Source of the DNA: a virus
Strand: one strand, 5' to 3'
Virus record (IMG/VR): IMGVR_UViG_3300043775_002937
Location: 1 to 23,076 of that record
Length of the DNA: 23,076 nt
The translations under genes and the position numbers were made by a program. The notes beneath the pieces are model-generated. The model made no database searches and was not told the DNA's origin. It saw nothing but the letters and a program-made list of their open reading frames with translations. Of this stretch, positions 1-3,814 are shown piece after piece; positions within the stretch are counted from its first letter, which is position 1; the number at the start of each line of letters is the position of its first letter.

Positions 1-550
1 CATTCATCCCAGCATCAATTGCACGAACCACGTCGGTATCATTGCCATCGGCGGCTGAAAAGGTCAGGTGGTAGTTAGTGATCGCTGACACCTTACGCCC
101 GAGGATTTTGGTGTAATCGTAAAAGGTAACCTCAGGGAAGGCCAGGAAGACATTATCATACATTACACCACCACGAACCACCGGGTACTTTTCCCATGCA
201 ATATCAGAGGTGCCATTCAGACGAAAGACAGGAATAAAACCAGTCTTGGCGCATTGTTTAATTGCCAGTTCAATATCAGCCACCAGGGTATCCAGAAAGC
301 CAGCCCGATTCTCGAAGAAAAACCGAGTCTTACGCTTACGGGCTTCCTGAATCACATTAGTGGATTCGCCTTTACGGAACATGCCACCACGCCCGGCCGT
401 ATTGAGGCAGGCCAAGGTGCAACCTTCAGTCCGTTTCGGGCACGTTTCATAACCCGAGACATTAGCAGGAGCCAAGTGCAGGATGTAGGTCATATAACCT
501 TGATTCATACCTTTGAGAACCTTAGGATTACCCACCGAGAGAAGTTTCAT
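1..550 (-). CDS. GP88-family phage protein, 3' end cut by the window edge
   Basis: The reading frame opens at an ATG at 550, preceded by GGAAAACGGT, and stays open to the left edge, giving the first 183 residues. The N-terminus (MKLLSVGNPKVLKGMNQGY) and the cluster C37-x6-C44-x3-C48 followed by LNTAGRGGMF match the phage GP88 family as I remember it. Later blocks (RLNGTSDIAWE, FYDYTK, NYHLTFS) also fit that family. Its function is unknown; the three cysteines could bind a metal, which is inference. It is the first gene after promoter module P1, whose -10 box ends 35 bases upstream, so a leader of about 30 bases is expected. Family assignment is from memory of the motifs, not a search. Confidence 0.85.
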   Translation of the reverse strand, partial: MKLLSVGNPKVLKGMNQGYMTYILHLAPANVSGYETCPKRTEGCTLACLNTAGRGGMFRKGESTNVIQEARKRKTRFFFENRAGFLDTLVADIELAIKQCAKTGFIPVFRLNGTSDIAWEKYPVVRGGVMYDNVFLAFPEVTFYDYTKILGRKVSAITNYHLTFSAADGNDTDVVRAIDAGMN

Positions 551-585
551 ACCGTTTTCCAATCAATCAATCGTTCAATGTTGGT

Positions 586-644
586 ATCTTACAGGTACCA
601 CCGAGAATGGCAACCATCAGCCAATGTGTTGTATCGGTACAACA
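586..644 (-). promoter_or_regulatory. Promoter module P1 with upstream dyad
   Basis: Read on the minus strand, TTGCCA (608-613) and TAAGAT (586-591) are 16 bp apart, and CCTG directly precedes the -10 box. The dyad TGTTGTATCGGTACAACA (627-644) has 7-bp perfect arms and lies 13 bp upstream of the -35 box. It overlaps the last codons of the gene at 617-793. It should drive the GP88 gene. One of seven such modules in 1-3650. Confidence 0.75.
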
Positions 645-793
645 TAGCCCGCGGTGGTGTAGAATGAACCAGCACCACCGGGCACCAAGGACAATTCTAG
701 TATATCTCCAGCCACCGAGACAATCCAGAATTCGGAGCCTTTACACTGCACCTGAGTTCCGATATACCGCACCTGTATTCCGACCTTATACAT
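617..793 (-). CDS. Small phage protein, 58 aa, unknown function
   Basis: The ATG at 793 follows a strong ribosome binding site, GGAGG with 5 bases between. The 58 residues begin MYKVGIQVRYIGTQVQCKGS and are rich in valine, glycine and alternating beta-type residues, which suggests a small beta-barrel fold; this is inference. A longer frame open to 1033 exists, but it would overlap the gene at 807-1049, and the Shine-Dalgarno supports the shorter start. The gene starts 13 bases after the stop of the upstream gene, so it is third in a short operon (1231 down to 617). Its last codons overlap the dyad of module P1. Confidence 0.75.
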   Translation of the reverse strand: MYKVGIQVRYIGTQVQCKGSEFWIVSVAGDILELSLVPGGAGSFYTTAGYVVPIQHIG

Positions 794-806
794 TCCAACC
801 CTCCTA

Positions 807-1049
807 TCAGTATGCATACACCGAAAAGCATACAGCATCCGCCCGAGTACAATCCAACTGGCGTAGAAAAGGGCTCCGATCCAGTCTATGCTTTCGAGGA
901 CCACGCCAGCGGAGTTTATAGTTCCGCCCTTTATATCGCGCCTTGAATTCATCCAGATATTGAATCGGAATATGCTCGAACACCAAAGCCTGTGATTTAC
1001 CCCAGGCCAGAATATCTGCCCGGTGAGGTGCATAGACTGAAAAGTCCAT
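807..1049 (-). CDS. Small basic phage protein with RGPR motif, 80 aa
   Basis: The ATG at 1049 overlaps the stop of the previous gene (TAATG arrangement), so translation is probably coupled. The C-terminal half has a pattern I recognise from small phage and mobile-element proteins: an LRWRGPRKH block, then a cysteine-alanine-aspartate stretch and a terminal aromatic FSVYAY. It is basic overall. Function is not known. The competing frame (617-1033, same strand) is rejected over this stretch because it lacks a Shine-Dalgarno at its own first ATG and this frame carries the family-like pattern. Confidence 0.75.
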   Translation of the reverse strand: MDFSVYAPHRADILAWGKSQALVFEHIPIQYLDEFKARYKGRNYKLRWRGPRKHRLDRSPFLRQLDCTRADAVCFSVYAY

Positions 1050-1231
1050 TAGACTCCACTCCTTTCGATTATCTCCAAAACAATCGAAAATTGTTTATCG
1101 GACAAGTGCCCGGTCCTGTTGTATTGTTCCAACATCTTGCCAGCGAAGATATTATCTCGCCGAGGCAGGCTGGAAATAACCTGCTCAAGGAGAGCCATGG
1201 CTTCGAATTGTTCCTCAATGAAAATCAACAC
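1049..1231 (-). CDS. Small phage protein, 60 aa (GTG start) or 71 aa (ATG start)
   Basis: Two starts are possible. The GTG at 1231 follows GAAGGA at good spacing and gives 60 residues beginning MLIFIEEQFEAM. An in-frame ATG at 1264 gives 71 residues, but it lies only 7 bases after the -10 box of module P2, so it would be almost leaderless. I prefer the GTG. The protein is acidic in front, with an IEEQFEAMALLE helix and a conserved-looking LSDKQFSIV segment near the end. It is the first gene of the operon 1231-617 and overlaps its successor by the TAATG junction. Function unknown. Confidence 0.7.
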   Translation of the reverse strand: MLIFIEEQFEAMALLEQVISSLPRRDNIFAGKMLEQYNRTGHLSDKQFSIVLEIIERSGV

Positions 1232-1271
1232 CGTTTTTCCTTCGTTGGTTGCTTCGCTCAACATGTTGCCA

Positions 1272-1330
1272 AGTATACAGGGGCCAGAGGGTATGGCAAA
1301 CAAGGGAAAAACCGTTGTATCCGTGCAACA
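1272..1330 (-). promoter_or_regulatory. Promoter module P2 with upstream dyad
   Basis: Minus-strand TTGCCA (1294-1299), a 16-bp spacer containing CCTCTGG and ending in CCTG, then TATACT (1272-1277). The dyad CGTTG-N8-CAACA (1313-1330) starts 13 bp upstream of the -35 box, as in P1. It drives the operon 1231-617. Confidence 0.75.
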
Positions 1331-1361
1331 AGGAGAATGCTACCGCCCGGCTCAGCCACAG

Positions 1362-1575
1362 CCCTAGTGCCTGAAGGTGTGGAGTACGCTAGGGGTAGTG
1401 TACCGCTTCGCCCCGTCGCTGCACTTGTCGCGGAACGGTGCTAGTGGGTGGATGAGAATCATTCTCAGCCGCAGGCAGAACCTTTCAGCCAACCTTAGCC
1501 CGAGCACCAGAGGCGCTCAAAAATCCGAACGATTCCTAGCGTCTCCAGGCGCCTCAGAGGACCGCAGGAAGGTCC
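1362..1575 (-). ncRNA. Candidate structured RNA: abutting perfect stems, no supported gene
   Basis: No convincing gene lies between 1265 and 1846. Inside that gap I find consecutive perfect inverted repeats that almost abut: CCCTAG 1362-1367 with 1389-1394; CCGC 1403-1406 with 1430-1433; GGTGCT 1437-1442 with 1503-1508; GAGGCGC 1510-1516 with 1549-1555; GGACC 1559-1563 with 1571-1575. The 72-base GGTGCT unit is tRNA-sized but has no T-loop motif. Module P3 points into the region from the right, so the minus strand is the likelier transcript, though the stems exist on either strand. No U-tract terminator was seen. Calling it an RNA gene is inference from structure. Confidence 0.35.
1453..1467. 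promoter_or_regulatory. Fur-box-like palindrome
   Basis: TGAGAATCATTCTCA is a perfect 7-1-7 palindrome and closely resembles known Fur operators of proteobacteria. It lies inside the 72-base stem unit at 1437-1508, so it may instead be an RNA hairpin. No promoter overlaps it. Resemblance only. Confidence 0.3.
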
Positions 1576-1622
1576 CAGTACCATTCCAACATTCCGTCGA
1601 TCCTGGCGCGATCCTGCCAGTT

Positions 1623-1684
1623 TGTTGTATCCACACAACATCGCACCGCATTGGTTGCCTCTATGGCGCTCCGCATGTTACAAT
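1623..1684 (+). promoter_or_regulatory. Possible plus-strand promoter with dyad
   Basis: The dyad TGTTGTATCCACACAACA (1623-1640) has the same shape as those of the minus-strand modules. Downstream on the plus strand, 14 bp on, are TTGCCT (1655-1660) and, 18 bp later, TACAAT (1679-1684) with TGT before it (extended -10). It would transcribe antisense to the P3 region. No plus-strand gene follows. Confidence 0.3.
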
Positions 1685-1707
1685 GGTCCAAACGTTTCGC
1701 GCCGGAG

Positions 1708-1725
1708 TGTTGTGTGGAAACAACA
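1708..1725. repeat. Extra dyad of the TGTTG-N8-CAACA family
   Basis: TGTTGTGTGGAAACAACA has perfect 6-bp arms and the 18-bp size of the promoter-linked dyads. No -35 or -10 box of the module type lies on its minus-strand side. It sits just downstream of the possible plus-strand start near 1691, where a bound protein could block transcription; that is inference. Confidence 0.5.
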
Positions 1726-1737
1726 AATTGGCGTCAA

Positions 1738-1791
1738 GCAGGGGCGGATTAGAGCCTCGGTGCGCCAGTGCTATGGACTGAATTCTACAGG
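1738..1791 (-). repeat. 54-bp perfect direct repeat, copy A
   Basis: Positions 1738-1791 and 2360-2413 are identical over all 54 bases. Each copy covers the -10 box of a promoter module (P3 here) and roughly the first 37 transcribed bases. Within it CAGT/ACTG and GGCG/CGCC can pair on the minus strand. Confidence 0.9.
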
Positions 1792-1840
1792 TACCAGAGC
1801 CGGTGGCAACCAGCCCTGGACCTGTTGGCTTTACGCAACA
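1782..1840 (-). promoter_or_regulatory. Promoter module P3 with upstream dyad
   Basis: Minus-strand TTGCCA (1804-1809), 16-bp spacer ending in CCTG, TAGAAT (1782-1787). The dyad TGTTG-N8-CAACA (1823-1840), extended to CCTGTTG/CAACAGG, lies 13 bp upstream. It fires into the 1265-1780 stretch that has no supported gene. A 13-bp direct repeat (GCTTTACGCAACA at 1828-1840 and 1844-1856) duplicates one dyad half and contains the stop codon of the upstream gene. Confidence 0.7.
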
Positions 1841-1846
1841 GGCGCT

Positions 1847-2053
1847 TTACGCAACATCCCATTCCGTGTCAGGGAATTCCGTCTCATAGAATGCATGGAG
1901 CATAGTGTCGATCCACTCCATGTAGGCCATCTCGGCTTCCTGTTCTGCTACCTGCTCCGCAATCTCGCGGCACTCTCGGTTAGCCTCTTCCATTCTCACC
2001 TCTTCGGTTGGTTGGTCGTGGTAGAATCGGTCGGAATCATTAGGCGAAAGCAT
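1847..2053 (-). CDS. Acidic helical phage protein, 68 aa
   Basis: The ATG at 2053 follows GGAG with 7 bases between and gives 68 residues beginning MLSPNDSDRF. A longer frame from 2074 lacks a good ribosome binding site. The gene overlaps the end of its upstream neighbour (stop at 2040), so the two are probably translated together. The middle is a glutamate-rich helical stretch of EEANRECREIAEQVAEQEAE type, likely a short coiled coil. The protein is strongly acidic. I do not recognise the family and infer no function. Confidence 0.65.
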   Translation of the reverse strand: MLSPNDSDRFYHDQPTEEVRMEEANRECREIAEQVAEQEAEMAYMEWIDTMLHAFYETEFPDTEWDVA

Positions 2054-2282
2054 ATTCAGTCTCCAGATGGTCAAGTAGATTCCAAAGGTCTTGAAGCCCT
2101 TCCACGTCGCTTAAGGCTTGCTGGTAGACTTCGTTCGAACCAGGTTGGCCACTAAACCTGTAGGACTCGGCTAGGGACCGACGATATTCCATCTCACGCT
2201 CCAGACGGTCCTTATCAAGGACCAGACGGAGGGCGGCTGCGGTACGTAGGTTCATCGTGCTATTCGCTTTCATCGTTGACAT
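2040..2282 (-). CDS. Small helical phage protein, up to 80 aa
   Basis: Three in-frame ATGs are available: 2282, 2273 and 2255. The one at 2282 begins about 7 bases after the -10 box of module P4, so its message would be leaderless or nearly so; the one at 2255 gives 71 residues starting MNLRTAAALRLVLDKD. No strong Shine-Dalgarno precedes any of them. The frame extends upstream to 2435, but that part crosses promoters P4 and P5 and is not believable. The sequence is rich in charged helix formers and ends ETEYAFA. Function unknown. The stop overlaps the next gene. Confidence 0.65.
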   Translation of the reverse strand: MSTMKANSTMNLRTAAALRLVLDKDRLEREMEYRRSLAESYRFSGQPGSNEVYQQALSDVEGLQDLWNLLDHLETEYAFA

Positions 2283-2288
2283 GCGCAA

Positions 2289-2347
2289 AGTATACAGGAG
2301 CCAGAGGCGGTGGCAAGAGGGGCTCGAACCGTTGTATGGGCGCAACG
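2289..2347 (-). promoter_or_regulatory. Promoter module P4 with upstream dyad
   Basis: Minus-strand TTGCCA (2311-2316), 16-bp spacer with CCTCTGG and a final CCTG, TATACT (2289-2294). The dyad CGTTG-N8-CAACG (2330-2347), extended to CCGTTG/CAACGG, is 13 bp upstream. It drives the genes at 2282-1847. Confidence 0.75.
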
Positions 2348-2359
2348 GATTAATAACGC

Positions 2360-2413
2360 GCAGGGGCGGATTAGAGCCTCGGTGCGCCAGTGCTATGGAC
2401 TGAATTCTACAGG
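2360..2413 (-). repeat. 54-bp perfect direct repeat, copy B
   Basis: Identical to 1738-1791. It covers the -10 box of module P5 and the start of its transcript. Between this copy and P4 there is no gene, so P5 and P4 are in tandem with a short leader between them. Confidence 0.9.
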
Positions 2414-2462
2414 CACCCCAGAGGCTGGCAACCAACCCCTGGGGTGTTGCATTAATCCAACA
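2404..2462 (-). promoter_or_regulatory. Promoter module P5 with upstream dyad
   Basis: Minus-strand TTGCCA (2426-2431), 16-bp spacer ending in CCTG, TAGAAT (2404-2409). The dyad TGTTGCATTAATCCAACA (2445-2462) is 13 bp upstream and overlaps the stop codon of the gene at 2452-2670. Confidence 0.7.
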
Positions 2463-2670
2463 GGACCATGTACTCTTTCGGAAAGTACCGACGGAACCAA
2501 TCCAAGCCCTTCCGCATGGTCTTATAGTCCCCGAACCGTTCGCACCCTATGATGGTGTCATATACGGCTACGGCGTCAGGAGGAAGGGTTACCGACTCAC
2601 CCGTGAAACGGTTGGCGATCACCTCTGGTTCGGTGCCCAGGATGCATTGAAAGGGAAGCTTGCGGCTCAT
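2452..2670 (-). CDS. Small phage protein, 72 aa
   Basis: The ATG at 2670 overlaps the stop of the upstream gene (ATGA) and follows GGAGG at 7 bases, so this start is well supported. The N-terminal half reads as a short beta region, with VTLPPDAVAVYDTIIG in the middle, and the C-terminal half is an amphipathic helix (MRKGLDWFRRYFPKEY). Small proteins with this YDTIxG-then-basic-helix look are common in early regions of phages, but I do not know a function. It is last in the operon that begins at 3155; module P5 begins within its 3' end. Confidence 0.75.
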   Translation of the reverse strand: MSRKLPFQCILGTEPEVIANRFTGESVTLPPDAVAVYDTIIGCERFGDYKTMRKGLDWFRRYFPKEYMVLLD

Positions 2671-2876
2671 TGTAGGACCTCCATAATTTTATCATCGTCA
2701 ACCAGCAGGATATCCGCTGGCTCGGTACGCCAGCGCATGGCCAACGGTACGTCCAACTTGATTCGGTGCTGCACAGCCCCACCATACTTTACACGGGACT
2801 CCAGCACCATACCGGTGAGAGGCATATCCACCAGATAGGTAGCCCGGACTCGCTTACCTTCAAGATTCCAGGTCAT
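2667..2876 (-). CDS. Conserved phage beta-barrel-type protein, 69 aa
   Basis: The ATG at 2876 has AAAGG 8 bases upstream; a GTG at 2885 is the alternative, but it overlaps that ribosome binding site. The protein begins MTWNLEGKRVRATYL and continues with a GMVLESRVKYGGAVQHRIKLDVP block, a pattern I associate with a family of small SH3-like proteins in myoviruses. The C-terminus is acidic (LLVDDDKIMEVLQ). Function is unknown; the fold is inference from the strand pattern. It is closely packed between neighbours, with an ATGA overlap downstream. Confidence 0.75.
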   Translation of the reverse strand: MTWNLEGKRVRATYLVDMPLTGMVLESRVKYGGAVQHRIKLDVPLAMRWRTEPADILLVDDDKIMEVLQ

Positions 2877-2881
2877 ATCGA

Positions 2882-3067
2882 TCACCTTTCGCTGGGTTGG
2901 ATGCTGGTGAAGACCACGCCAGCGGCATCATAGAATTGGTCGTAATCGAATCGCGGATTAAACTTGCCAACCGCATGGGCTACAGCCACGGCGGCTTGCA
3001 ACCGCGCATGGGGGTCCATAATGCACCGGATGGAATCTGCTAGGGCTTCGAAGTGTTTTTTCGTCAT
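2882..3067 (-). CDS. Small conserved phage protein, 61 aa
   Basis: Translation from the ATG at 3067 gives a 61-residue protein starting MTKKHFEALADSIR and containing KFNPRFDYDQFYDAAG. This KKHFEAxA ... FNPRFDxxxF pattern recurs in very small proteins of phages and integrative elements. Function unknown. The upstream frame open to 3109 covers the end of another small gene and is not used. The Shine-Dalgarno is weak. The stop TGA lies 5 bases before the next start. Confidence 0.75.
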   Translation of the reverse strand: MTKKHFEALADSIRCIMDPHARLQAAVAVAHAVGKFNPRFDYDQFYDAAGVVFTSIQPSER

Positions 3068-3077
3068 GGTGTTTTGC

Positions 3078-3155
3078 TCAGATGGAAAAGGCGACAATGG
3101 CGACCGCACCGGTCAGAAGGAGGAAGAGGTCAAAGGCTTTGTCTAGGATGCTCAT
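3078..3155 (-). CDS. Membrane microprotein, 25 aa
   Basis: A 26-codon frame from the ATG at 3155 to the TGA at 3078 encodes MSILDKAFDLFLLLTG followed by AVAIVAFSI. It is one predicted transmembrane helix with a short charged N-terminus. It fills the space between module P6 and the next gene, ends 10 bases before that gene, and would be the first gene transcribed from P6 (-10 box ends at 3190). The Shine-Dalgarno is poor. The position and the hydrophobic run support it; chance cannot be excluded at this length. Confidence 0.5.
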   Translation of the reverse strand: MSILDKAFDLFLLLTGAVAIVAFSI

Positions 3156-3189
3156 CGTTTCGCTTTCGTTTCGTTTCAGTATGGAATGG

Positions 3190-3236
3190 AGTATACAGGG
3201 GCCAGAGGTTGTGGCAAGTGTTGCATCCTTACAACA
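3190..3236 (-). promoter_or_regulatory. Promoter module P6, dyad moved closer
   Basis: Minus-strand TTGCCA (3212-3217), 16-bp spacer with CCTCTGG and a final CCTG, TATACT (3190-3195). The dyad TGTTGCATCCTTACAACA (3219-3236), extended to AGTGTTG/CAACACT, begins only 1 bp upstream of the -35 box instead of 13. A 27-bp stretch (3173-3199) is identical to 3576-3602 of P7. Confidence 0.75.
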
Positions 3237-3239
3237 CTA

Positions 3240-3338
3240 TCACGGCCTCCAGATAAACAGGTCAAGTACCGCAACCAGGGCTACCAAAATGTAGGTGGCG
3301 ACCATCGCATAGGGATACAGGTTTTCGAATCGGCTCAT
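3240..3338 (-). CDS. Membrane microprotein, 32 aa
   Basis: The ATG at 3338 follows CAGGAG at good spacing and the frame closes with TGA at 3240. The product begins MSRFENLYPYAMVATY and continues into a hydrophobic helix with final LFIWRP, so it is probably a single-pass membrane protein. It starts 3 bases after the stop of the gene at 3342-3563, forming a two-gene operon from module P7. Its stop is directly next to the dyad of P6. Function unknown. Confidence 0.65.
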   Translation of the reverse strand: MSRFENLYPYAMVATYILVALVAVLDLFIWRP

Positions 3339-3341
3339 GCT

Positions 3342-3563
3342 TTACTCCTGGCTGGCGTGGGCTTGCATCCGCTCTACTACCTCAGCCATCACCTTAGGGT
3401 TGGACGCCATCAACCCTGCTAGGAAGGACTCAAGATAGCCCAGACTGTAGGCGTTCACCTGATCAATCTCGGTGGTGTTGATGCTTTTGGACGCCTTGCG
3501 CTTAACGCCAAGGACGAAGGTTTTCGAGAGGGAATCTGCTAGTTCACGTTTCGCTTTGCTCAC
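3342..3563 (-). CDS. Small basic phage protein, 73 aa (GTG start)
   Basis: The start is a GTG at 3563 with GGAG 6 bases upstream and a leader of about 22 bases from module P7. The protein begins MSKAKRELADSLSKTF, is lysine-rich in the first third, and then forms an amphipathic helical region (YLESFLAGLMASN, VMAEVVERMQAHA). I do not recognise a family. It is the first gene of the GC-rich block in transcription order and is followed immediately by the membrane microprotein at 3240-3338. Confidence 0.7.
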   Translation of the reverse strand: MSKAKRELADSLSKTFVLGVKRKASKSINTTEIDQVNAYSLGYLESFLAGLMASNPKVMAEVVERMQAHASQE

Positions 3564-3592
3564 TGTTTTCTCCGTGTTTCAGTATGGAATGG

Positions 3593-3651
3593 AGTATACA
3601 GGAGGTGGTGCTTGTGGCAACAATGTGGGGTGGTGTTGTTTTTTGGCGACA
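3593..3651 (-). promoter_or_regulatory. Promoter module P7 with degenerate dyad
   Basis: Minus-strand TTGCCA (3615-3620), 16-bp spacer ending in CCTG, TATACT (3593-3598). The dyad TGTTG-N8-CGACA (3634-3651) is 13 bp upstream but has one mismatch. It is the last module before the AT-rich part of the window and drives 3563-3240. Confidence 0.7.
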
Positions 3652-3664
3652 GCTTAAAATTAGG

Positions 3665-3715
3665 GGGCCAGTTGCGTAAAAATTACGTGGTGTAAGTAAT
3701 TTTGTGCTATGGCCC
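3665..3715. repeat. Nested hairpin in the boundary region
   Basis: GGGCCA (3665-3670) pairs with TGGCCC (3710-3715), and inside it AAAATTAC (3679-3686) pairs with GTAATTTT (3696-3703) around a 9-base loop. On the minus strand the outer arm is followed by CCCTAATTTT, so a weak terminator for the genes to the right is possible. No gene lies in 3652-3814. Confidence 0.5.
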
Positions 3716-3741
3716 AAACTCTTTTTTTTAAAAATTTATTT

Positions 3742-3803
3742 TCTGGGGCCCCTCACAAATTTTCGATTTTTCCTAACATGGAATTTTTTTCAGGGGCCCC
3801 AGA
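3742..3803. repeat. 12-bp perfect inverted repeat around a 38-base AT-rich loop
   Basis: TCTGGGGCCCCT (3742-3753) and AGGGGCCCCAGA (3792-3803) are perfect reverse complements. Each arm contains the self-complementary GGGGCCCC. The loop is A/T-rich. It lies just after the stop of the gene at 3815 in transcription order. Neither strand has a clean U-tract directly after the stem, so a plain intrinsic terminator is not the obvious reading. Confidence 0.7.
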
Positions 3804-3814
3804 GCAGCCCAGAG

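Noticed and set aside
1117-1134. Another TGTTG-N8-CAACA match
   Set aside because: It lies within the coding frame at 1049-1231 with no promoter boxes at module spacing. A chance match is likely.
1437-1508. A 72-base unit with a GGTGCT/AGCACC end stem, looking like a tRNA
   Set aside because: The length and acceptor-like stem fit, but there is no T-loop (TTCRA), no convincing anticodon arm and no D-arm on either strand. Kept only as part of a structured region.
1554-1676. A 40-codon minus-strand frame, starting MRSAIEATNAV
   Set aside because: No ribosome binding site, it runs through a dyad and several perfect stems, and I recognise no family. It could be real but the structural reading explains the sequence better.
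1738-1800. A CTCTAAT loop in the 54-bp repeat (minus strand), looking like a tRNA anticodon loop with a CTA anticodon
   Set aside because: The flanking five-base stem has two mismatches and no acceptor or T-arm can be placed. A suppressor tRNA cannot be supported.
2317-2331. A GGTTCGAGCCCC string on the minus strand, looking like a tRNA T-arm
   Set aside because: The bases on either side do not pair as a T-stem beyond 2 bp, and it lies between promoter P4 and its dyad.
254-3657. Several long open frames on the plus strand in the left block
   Set aside because: They run antisense to supported minus-strand genes or through promoter modules, with no ribosome binding sites and no recognisable protein patterns.
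3742-3803. A simple intrinsic terminator
   Set aside because: The stem is strong but the loop is 38 bases and no U-tract follows the stem directly on either strand.
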